A program made the translations under genes and the position numbers. Shown in pieces: positions 1 through 4,934 of a DNA stretch of 11,472 nt. Source of the DNA: Candidatus Krumholzibacteriia bacterium (lineage in GTDB: Bacteria; Krumholzibacteriota; Krumholzibacteriia; LZORAL124-64-63); NCBI GenBank assembly GCA_029935695.1, contig JAOZJV010000054.1, positions 1 to 11,472 of the forward strand. The letters are read 5' to 3'. Each line of letters opens with the position of its first letter. The stretch's first letter is position 1. The notes beneath the pieces were generated by a model, which did not search any database, was not told the origin of the DNA, and was given only the letters and a program-made list of their open reading frames with translations.

Positions 1-1116
1 GTCGGCCAGTTCCACGTAGTTGTCCTGGTCGCGGGTCAGCACCACGTTCAGATCACTTTCCCGGCGCAGATATCGCTGCAATTCCTTGGCTACACCAAGG
101 TTAACGTTCTTTTCCAGAATTCCCCGGCCACTGACCGCTCCGGCATCGTGGCCACCATGCCCCGGGTCAATCACCACGGTGCGCACCCGGATGGTATTGG
201 TCATATCCACCAGGCCCTGATCAATGTTCACATTGGCGTGTCCGTGGGGCACGGGCGTGGGCAGAGCTGAGACCTGCTGCTCTTCCAGCACCAGCACAAT
301 TTCTGTCCCACCAGCGGCAGTGTAGGTGCGGAACTGGCCCACCAGATCATCCACCTTCACCTGGACCATGGCATGGTCGCTGTACTGCCGGCTGCGCGCG
401 CTGCGCACCAGGCCGCGGCTGCTTTGCCGGACCACCCGGGAGGTGTTCACTTCACCACCGTAAATTTTGATTTCAATGACACCGGTTTGCGGACTGCTGG
501 CCCGATAACCCAGAGGCGAACTGCACTGAATGTGCACCGCGGTGCTGCGCCCCAGACGTTCAACCGTCAGGCCGGTGACATTGTATTCGGCACTGCCCAG
601 TTCAAGTCTGCGCGCGTCGGGATCCCAGCTGACTTTTTCCTGAATTTGGGGACCAATAATTGAAGTGATCAACGTCATCGGCAACCACAAGTCGCCGCCG
701 TGATCCAGCACCGCCACCGGCAGCAGGGCGTCGCCTTCACCGGTGATCACCAGACGGCTGTTGCCCGTCATGATAAAATCTTTCGCACCGATTTTGATGG
801 TCAACCGGCGCAGGCTGCCATCCCAGAACCGGCCGGCCTTCAGGGCAGTGGCCACCGCAGCCGAAGGCAAATACATTTCCTGGCTGCCCACCAGCAGGCG
901 GCGGCCTTCTATCTGCCGGGTTTCGCCCGTGGCCTGATGGCGCACCGACAGCGGAAGGTCCACCGCGCTTTCATCCACTCGCAGGAAAGCAAGGGGATCA
1001 AGATATGGATCACCTTCCACCGACTGGGGTGCAGCATCCTGCCCCAACACGGCAGCGGCTGAGGTCAACAAGACGACCCCTGTCAGCAATAATTTCATTT
1101 TGGATTTTGCAGACAT
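1..1116 (-). CDS. N-acetylmuramoyl-L-alanine amidase, AMIN + Amidase_3 type (C-terminus outside window)
   Basis: The minus strand is open from about 1128 to the left edge. The protein begins MSAKSKMKLLLTGVVLL, a positively charged start plus a hydrophobic stretch ending near AAAVLGQD, which looks like a Sec signal peptide. Next comes a region resembling the N-terminal domain of copper amine oxidases (about residues 65-165), then an AMIN-like beta domain (about 170-270). The start of the zinc amidase domain follows, with VVIDPGHGGHDAGA (first zinc His and catalytic-domain signature) and the second zinc ligand Glu in GILEKNVNLGVAKEL. The rest of the domain lies outside the window. The enzyme would cleave the lactyl-amide bond between MurNAc and the stem peptide in the periplasm, typically in daughter-cell separation; AMIN domains localise such amidases to the envelope. 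It lies 20 bases after smpB and probably shares its transcript. In-frame ATGs at 1128, 1116 and 1098 all work; 1116 is a compromise, as none has a clear ribosome binding site. Confidence 0.9.
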   Translation of the reverse strand, partial: MSAKSKMKLLLTGVVLLTSAAAVLGQDAAPQSVEGDPYLDPLAFLRVDESAVDLPLSVRHQATGETRQIEGRRLLVGSQEMYLPSAAVATALKAGRFWDGSLRRLTIKIGAKDFIMTGNSRLVITGEGDALLPVAVLDHGGDLWLPMTLITSIIGPQIQEKVSWDPDARRLELGSAEYNVTGLTVERLGRSTAVHIQCSSPLGYRASSPQTGVIEIKIYGGEVNTSRVVRQSSRGLVRSARSRQYSDHAMVQVKVDDLVGQFRTYTAAGGTEIVLVLEEQQVSALPTPVPHGHANVNIDQGLVDMTNTIRVRTVVIDPGHGGHDAGAVSGRGILEKNVNLGVAKELQRYLRRESDLNVVLTRDQDNYVELAD

Positions 1117-1136
1117 CCCTGTGCTCATCCCATCAT

Positions 1137-1610
1137 TTATTCACGGCGGCCAAGTTCCTTGGCCATGCGACGGTCCATATCTTTCTTGGCCTTGGAATCA
1201 CGTTTGTCATGGATTTTTTTACCCTTGCCAAGACCGATCTCTATTTTAACCAATCCCTTTTTGAAATAGATCTTCAAGGGAATCAGAGTCAGTCCCATCA
1301 CTTCCAGCTTGGGACGCAACTTCCGCAGCTCCCGTTTGCTCAGCAGCATTTTGCGGGGGCGAAACGGTTCGTGGTTTTCCCGGTTGCCCATTTCGTAGGG
1401 CCCGATGTGCATTTTCTGGAGCCAGGCTTCGCCCTTGCGAATCTCTCCATAAGAATCGCCCAGGCTGACCTTGCCGTGACGCAGAGCCTTCACTTCGGTG
1501 CCCAGCAACACAAGGCCGGCCTCCCATGTGTCGAGAATTTCGTACTCGTGCCAGGCCTTGCGGTTCTTGGCGATGATTTTGATCCCGGCGGGATCGTCCT
1601 TGCGTGCCAT
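1137..1610 (-). CDS. smpB: SsrA-binding protein SmpB
   Basis: A 157-residue protein of normal SmpB length. Near the N-terminus it has IIAKNRKAWHEYEILDTWEA, followed by GLVLLGTEVKALRHGKVSLGDSY, the most conserved SmpB segment (beta-barrel contacts with the tRNA-like domain of tmRNA). Further on are the HEPFRPRKMLLSKRELRKL segment and the basic tail KKIHDKRDSKAKKDMDRRMAKELGRR, which becomes helical in the empty mRNA channel during trans-translation. SmpB binds tmRNA and delivers it to ribosomes stalled on mRNAs lacking a stop codon. The ATG is preceded by GGAGATATAGAG, giving a usable ribosome binding site. No tmRNA (ssrA) gene is visible in this window. The amidase gene follows at close spacing, so the two are likely cotranscribed from the candidate promoter at 1654-1682. 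Confidence 0.97.
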   Translation of the reverse strand: MARKDDPAGIKIIAKNRKAWHEYEILDTWEAGLVLLGTEVKALRHGKVSLGDSYGEIRKGEAWLQKMHIGPYEMGNRENHEPFRPRKMLLSKRELRKLRPKLEVMGLTLIPLKIYFKKGLVKIEIGLGKGKKIHDKRDSKAKKDMDRRMAKELGRRE

Positions 1611-1653
1611 CTCTATATCTCCGATTGCGTGTTGACTATAATTCAGGTGTCAG

Positions 1654-1682
1654 AATATACCTCTCCAGGCCGTTCCTGCAAA
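1654..1682 (-). promoter_or_regulatory. Candidate sigma70 promoter for smpB
   Basis: On the minus strand, TTTGCA (1677-1682) is separated by exactly 17 bases from TATATT (1654-1659). This places a transcript start near 1647, about 37 bases before the smpB ATG. The -35 matches TTGACA at four of six positions and the -10 matches TATAAT at five of six. Assigned by eye only. Confidence 0.45.
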
Positions 1683-1716
1683 TGACGCATTTCCCTGAAA
1701 AAATGTGGACCACGGG

Positions 1717-1745
1717 TTGACACCACCAATTCCAAGCACTAGATT
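1717..1745 (+). promoter_or_regulatory. Sigma70-type promoter for tRNA-Leu
   Basis: A perfect -35 TTGACA (1717-1722) is followed after 17 bases by TAGATT (1740-1745). Transcription would begin near 1752, leaving about 45 bases of 5' leader before the mature tRNA at 1797. A strong constitutive-type promoter is what a stable RNA gene needs. Confidence 0.7.
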
Positions 1746-1752
1746 GACCGCC

Positions 1753-1779
1753 CATCACCGGAATCGCCATTCCGTGATG
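1753..1779 (+). other. Hairpin in the 5' leader of the tRNA-Leu precursor
   Basis: The arms CATCACCGGAAT (1753-1764) and ATTCCGTGATG (1769-1779) form eleven base pairs with one bulged C and a four-base loop CGCC. The structure begins at or just after the predicted transcript start, so it would cap the 5' end of the precursor. It could protect the precursor or affect RNase P processing, or it could be an operator-like palindrome in DNA. Its role is unknown. Confidence 0.5.
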
Positions 1780-1796
1780 ACTGTTAGAGATTAGGT

Positions 1797-1883
1797 GCCC
1801 AGGTGGCGGAATTGGTAGACGCGCTACGTTCAGGTCGTAGTGAGGGTAACCTCGTGGGAGTTCGAGTCTCCCTCTGGGTACCA
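1797..1883 (+). tRNA. tRNA-Leu (anticodon CAG)
   Basis: An 87-base class II tRNA with encoded CCA (1881-1883). The D-arm region GGCGGAATTGGTAGACGCGC is typical of tRNA-Leu. The anticodon stem CTACG/CGTAG encloses loop TTCAGGT, giving anticodon CAG (reads CUG). The long variable arm GAGG-GTAA-CCTC pairs perfectly, and the T arm is GGGAG-TTCGAGT-CTCCC. The acceptor stem GCCCAGG/TCTGGGT has G-U wobbles at its first and seventh pairs, and the discriminator base is A1880, as expected for leucine. It is preceded by a good promoter and followed by a possible terminator, so it looks like a single-gene transcription unit. Confidence 0.97.
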
Positions 1884-1917
1884 TACAATCTCTAGATTCT
1901 TCAGAAATACAATAATG

Positions 1918-1969
1918 ACCATCTCGGTCTCAGGAACTTAAGGTTTCTAAGGTTGGAGGTGGTTTTTTT
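1918..1969 (+). terminator. Possible Rho-independent terminator after tRNA-Leu
   Basis: ACCATCTC (1918-1925) can pair with GAGGTGGT (1956-1963) with one G-U pair. An inner stem GGAAC/GTTTC (1933-1937, 1943-1947) closes a five-base loop. A run of seven T (1963-1969) follows immediately. The outer stem spans a large internal loop, so the fold is plausible but not compact. Confidence 0.35.
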
Positions 1970-2127
1970 GTGTCTTCATCCCAACGGCACAGAAAGTGCA
2001 AATCTCTTCTCGAATAACAATGTTTCGGCCCTTCAGTTCCCGGTTCAAATGCCGAAAACAGGGTTGAATACAAGTTTTGCACGATTTTTCAAGTTCTGTG
2101 CGCCAAAATTGGGAAGCGGAGGCCTTC
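1970..2127. other. Non-coding leader upstream of the CHAT-like gene
   Basis: No convincing gene is present here. The only structure I see is a 7-bp inverted repeat, TTTCGGC (2023-2029) and GCCGAAA (2051-2057), with a 21-base spacer, which could be an operator or a weak hairpin. I found no promoter with acceptable -35 and -10 boxes at correct spacing, so how the downstream gene is transcribed is unclear. Confidence 0.35.
2118..2122 (+). promoter_or_regulatory. Ribosome binding site fixing the CHAT-like gene start
   Basis: A perfect GGAGG sits 5 bases before the ATG at 2128. The reading frame extends upstream to a TTG at 2077, but that codon has no Shine-Dalgarno sequence, so 2128 is preferred. 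Confidence 0.75.
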
Positions 2128-3474
2128 ATGCGTTGGATCGATATCATCCTGCCTGAGACAGAAACCAACCAGGAATTTGACACCTTAATGGCCGAAGCCG
2201 TGTATCTGACCAGCGATTTGCTGGAGATGCAAAATAAGCATGGGTTGGACAGCCCCAAAATCATCGACCAGATGGCAGAAGTAGGCCGCAGACTCTTTAA
2301 AGCCATCTGCAGTCATGATGAAAAAGCCTTCACCCCTGGCGAAAACACCGATATCACCCAAACACCGCAAATTGGTGTGCCCGAACACGACGAGCTGCTG
2401 GGATTCCACATCGTCACCGACGGCCAATGGGCGGACATGCCCTGGACCTGGCTGCACAATGGCCTCGAATTTGTCATGGAAAAACATCCCGTTTGCACCG
2501 CCACGGCCACTTCAAAGCTGCCCGAGACCGCCGCTCAGCGCCCCTGGATGTCCCGCTGGGTGCGCGCCGACTTCCTGGTGGACGACGCCGGGGACAGCGA
2601 TTTGTACAACACCCTTGACCAGCTGCGGCCCCAAAATCTGGCCCAGCCTGAAATTCTTTTTGTGCCCGGACACACCGACGAACAAATCCGCCGGCTCATT
2701 CAGCGTGAGGCCGAAGCCATCGAGGGCGCTCTGGGTCGCAGCCAACTGGGCCAGAACCTGGCCAACCTGGATCTGCCCAAAAAATCCATCACTCCCTCCC
2801 AGCTGAAAGCCCAAAGCATCAACTACCAGGCCATCCACTTTGCCGGCCCCACCAGCCAACCAGCTGCTGCCGCGGACACCGAAGGACAGTTCTGGATGAA
2901 CCGCCTCATCGATGAAGTGAACGCCCCGGAAGATATGGAACTGGAAGAAGCCATGGGAGTGGAAGCGGAAGTGATCGGCATCGACCCCATCACCTCGCTG
3001 CTGGATTCCGTCAGTGAAAAATACGACCGCGAAGGCTTGAGTGAGAACCGTGTGGGCAGCAGCGGCATTGCCAGAATGGGCGGAGAATCCATCGCGCCCA
3101 CTGATACAAATTCCCCCAAGGCAGCGCCCCCCTGGCTGCTGGATGATGGCCCCGTAGAGCCCGAAAGCATCGGCGCCACGGGCGGCATGCCTCCTTTGGT
3201 TTTTTCCAACAGCTACCGGGCATTGCCCGAGCTGGGCAAACGTTTCACCAGCGCAGGAGCCTCAACCTTCATCGGCCCCATGGTGCCCCTGTTCAGTCGG
3301 CCGGCGCGTATTTTCGCGGGCTACCTGTACAGCAATCTGGCCGATGGCTGGTGTTCGGGCGCGGCTGTGTGGAAGGCCTCGCAACATATCGGCCAGGAGC
3401 TGGGCAAGGAACATCCCGCCTGGTTGAGCTACGGTGTGCGCGGTTATGGCACCCTGGCTTTGCAGTACCTCTAG
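2128..3474 (+). CDS. CHAT-fold (caspase-like) protein with apparently inactivated catalytic dyad
   Basis: A 448-residue protein without signal peptide or membrane segment. Several CHAT landmarks occur in order. MPWTWLHNGLEFVMEKHPV (104-122) matches the 'PWELL-G-FL' entry strand. EILFVPGHTDEQIRRL then QREAEAIEGALG (175-203) matches the 'EAEAIA' helix. INYQAIHFAG (231-240) is the strand that normally ends in the catalytic His. PPLVFSNSYRA (355-365) matches the 'VFLNAC' strand. RFTSAGASTFIGPMVPLFS (372-390), GAAVWKAS (411-418) and AWLSYGVRGYGTLAL (431-445) match the C-terminal part. Where active members have His and Cys, this protein shows Pro241 and Tyr363, so it is probably not a peptidase. 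An acidic, low-complexity insert of about 110 residues (245-353) separates the two half-sites. There are no TPR repeats or partner domain. It stands alone, with its stop overlapping the convergent phosphatase gene. The fold assignment is mine from motifs; the function is unknown, perhaps scaffold or sensor. Confidence 0.75.
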   Translation: MRWIDIILPETETNQEFDTLMAEAVYLTSDLLEMQNKHGLDSPKIIDQMAEVGRRLFKAICSHDEKAFTPGENTDITQTPQIGVPEHDELLGFHIVTDGQWADMPWTWLHNGLEFVMEKHPVCTATATSKLPETAAQRPWMSRWVRADFLVDDAGDSDLYNTLDQLRPQNLAQPEILFVPGHTDEQIRRLIQREAEAIEGALGRSQLGQNLANLDLPKKSITPSQLKAQSINYQAIHFAGPTSQPAAAADTEGQFWMNRLIDEVNAPEDMELEEAMGVEAEVIGIDPITSLLDSVSEKYDREGLSENRVGSSGIARMGGESIAPTDTNSPKAAPPWLLDDGPVEPESIGATGGMPPLVFSNSYRALPELGKRFTSAGASTFIGPMVPLFSRPARIFAGYLYSNLADGWCSGAAVWKASQHIGQELGKEHPAWLSYGVRGYGTLALQYL

Positions 3475-4283
3475 ACGTTGGACAGGAACAGGCCCGCCAT
3501 CTGGCGGGCCACCCTCGGCGATCCCACCATCATTTCCGGAGAACTCAATCGGTACGGACGGTCCTGAAAATCAACCGCCGCGCCCCCTGCTTCCTGCACC
3601 AGCAACAAACCGGCGGCAATATCCCAGGCATGAATTTCTCCCTTGAAACTGGCCACCAGCAAATCACAGAACCCGGCCGCCACCCAGGCCATCTCCAAAG
3701 CCACCGCGCCGCAACGCCGCAAACGCAGGGGCGCGCCGCAAATCTCGTGCAGCAATGCCGGATTTTGCATCACCAGGCCCTTCTTCTTCAGCTGCAAACT
3801 CACCACCGCGTCTTTCAAATCCCGTTCAGAACTGACGTGCATGGTCTCGCCATTTAACCGCGCGCCCTGGCCCGCGAGGGCCGTGAACGTATCGCCGGTG
3901 GGTGGCTGGTGGATGCAGGCCGCCAGCACCTGATCACCCTGCAACAAGGCCAGACTGATGCAGTAATTGGGCATGCCCAGAGCATAATTCAGGGTGCCGT
4001 CAATAGGATCGATCTGCCAAACCCGACTCTCTGCCGGCCTCTCGTTCACCGCGGGCCCGCCAAATTCCTCTCCCACAATCAGGTCCCCGGGAAAGGCCTG
4101 GCCAATCCGCTCCCGCAGCAGATTTTCGATTTCCCCATCCGCCTCGGTGACCGCCTCGCTGGCGTATTTGAATGCCAGTTTTCCGGTGCGGCGATGGTGC
4201 CGGCGGGCAATTTCAGCCCCTTCTTCACACCACTGCACCATCATCTTTTCCAGGGCAGGTCCACTGCCGGTATTATTCAGCAT
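3471..4283 (-). CDS. Inositol monophosphatase family phosphatase
   Basis: A 270-residue protein of usual family length. It has EAVTEADGEIE (43-53), GEEFGG (71-76, metal-binding Glu72), WQIDPIDGTLNY (89-100, metal ligands Asp92 and Asp95) and HAWDIAAGLLLVQEAGG (218-234, metal ligand Asp221). All Mg-coordinating residues of the fold are intact, so it should be an active Mg-dependent phosphomonoesterase in the cytoplasm. Substrates in this family include inositol phosphates, fructose-1,6-bisphosphate, histidinol phosphate and 3'-phosphoadenosine 5'-phosphate; the sequence does not single one out. The ATG lies inside the end of the preceding LpdD-like gene (11-base overlap) and is preceded by GGGAGG with 6-base spacing, which suggests translational coupling. 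The stop TAG is on the other strand of the CHAT-like gene's stop: the four bases CTAG (3471-3474) serve both. Confidence 0.92.
   Translation of the reverse strand: MLNNTGSGPALEKMMVQWCEEGAEIARRHHRRTGKLAFKYASEAVTEADGEIENLLRERIGQAFPGDLIVGEEFGGPAVNERPAESRVWQIDPIDGTLNYALGMPNYCISLALLQGDQVLAACIHQPPTGDTFTALAGQGARLNGETMHVSSERDLKDAVVSLQLKKKGLVMQNPALLHEICGAPLRLRRCGAVALEMAWVAAGFCDLLVASFKGEIHAWDIAAGLLLVQEAGGAAVDFQDRPYRLSSPEMMVGSPRVARQMAGLFLSNV
3491..3510. other. GC-rich hairpin between convergent genes
   Basis: GGCCCGCC (3491-3498) and GGCGGGCC (3503-3510) form a perfect 8-bp stem around ATCT. The structure starts 17 bases after the stop of the CHAT-like gene and lies within the last codons of the phosphatase gene. 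There is no T-run on either side, so it is not a classical Rho-independent terminator, but it could slow polymerase or protect an mRNA 3' end. It may also be chance within GC-rich Ala/Arg/Gly codons. Confidence 0.3.
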
Positions 4284-4689
4284 GATTAGCCTCCCGCCAG
4301 CGAATCATCAGAATATCCAGCCCCTGCCGCACATTTTCCACGATGCCATCAATCTCCTGCCTGGTGGCCTCATCCTGATGGATACCCGCCACCGCCACGC
4401 ACACCCGGCCTGTCAACTTTGACCACTGCCCGGCGCACACCTCCGCCAGAGGCCCCTCCTTGTGAGGTTCCACCACCGACAGTTGCACCTTCCCGGCACC
4501 GGCGGTGGCCACGGCCCCCACATGAGCCTCGCCACCAGTGATGCGCAGCACCCAGTCCCCTCCCAGAGGGTCCGCCTGCAGCTGAACCAGGGTTCGACCC
4601 TCGCCCACGGAAACACTACCCTGAAACCCGCTGGCAAAGGAATCCCCATCCCTCGGCTGATTCTCAGGAACACGATTTTCACAACTCAT
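4273..4689 (-). CDS. LpdD-like small protein (prenylated-flavin chaperone family)
   Basis: A 138-residue soluble protein. The family signature appears as GGDWVLRITGGEAHVGAVA (43-61), VVEPHKEGPLAEVCAG (72-87) and VCVAVAGIHQDEATRQEI (96-113). This is the 'TGG-HIGAVA ... GHKE ... AGIHxD' pattern of small proteins encoded with UbiD-type decarboxylases (LpdD/YclD, gallate or phenolic-acid decarboxylase subunit D), thought to help load or handle prenylated FMN. The N-terminal 20 residues are polar and variable. No UbiD or UbiX homologue lies in the window; the only partner is the inositol-monophosphatase-family gene, whose start it overlaps. The frame extends upstream to 4821, but the ATG at 4689 has an ideal GGAGG 5 bases before it, so I start there. 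The family call is by motif memory, and decarboxylase involvement is inference. Confidence 0.72.
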   Translation of the reverse strand: MSCENRVPENQPRDGDSFASGFQGSVSVGEGRTLVQLQADPLGGDWVLRITGGEAHVGAVATAGAGKVQLSVVEPHKEGPLAEVCAGQWSKLTGRVCVAVAGIHQDEATRQEIDGIVENVRQGLDILMIRWREANHAE

Positions 4690-4934
4690 GCAACCCTCCG
4701 GGTTCTTCAAACGTCTCATCAATACATCTCGAATTTTACCTGATTGCACCGAATATCTACACCATGGTTTGGGTAAAGTGACCGCCAATACAGTTAATAG
4801 ATGCCCCGTAGCTCTTGGCACAGTATACTTTTTCTAAGGATTACGGGAACTTTTTAGGGGGATGATGAATTTGAAGCTGCATCCCACGACTGAATTACGA
4901 TCCACCTGGTATGGGTCGATGCCATTGGAGAATC
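4690..4934. other. Divergent intergenic region between the LpdD-like and phosphatase genes
   Basis: This 245-base stretch must hold promoters for both directions. The clearest motif is the palindrome AGTATACT (4822-4829), which reads as a TATACT -10 box on either strand, but neither side has a good -35 at 16-18 bases. On the minus strand TAAAAT, about 40 bases before the LpdD-like start, is another weak -10 candidate. I see no RNA gene here. Confidence 0.3.
4695..4699 (-). promoter_or_regulatory. Ribosome binding site of the LpdD-like gene
   Basis: GGAGG on the minus strand, 5 bases before the ATG at 4689, decides against the longer upstream frame. Confidence 0.75.

Noticed and set aside
1005..1685. 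Plus-strand open frame of 226 codons opposite smpB
   Set aside because: It overlaps the highly conserved SmpB on the other strand, and its product has no recognisable features.
1636..1884. Minus-strand open frame of 82 codons beginning MVPRGRLELPRGYPH
   Set aside because: It is the reverse translation of the tRNA-Leu gene and its promoter, a common false protein in annotations; there is no ribosome binding site.
1947..2306. Minus-strand open frame of 119 codons across the leader of the CHAT-like gene
   Set aside because: It overlaps the well-supported GGAGG/ATG start on the plus strand and shows no domain or good start site.
4273..4821. Longer version of the LpdD-like gene starting at 4821
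   Set aside because: The extra 44 residues have no family similarity, and the internal ATG at 4689 has an ideal GGAGG at 5 bases.
4814..4830. Sigma54-like promoter TTGGCACA before the sensor phosphatase
   Set aside because: The -24 element is perfect, but the -12 position reads ACTT instead of TTGC at the required spacing.
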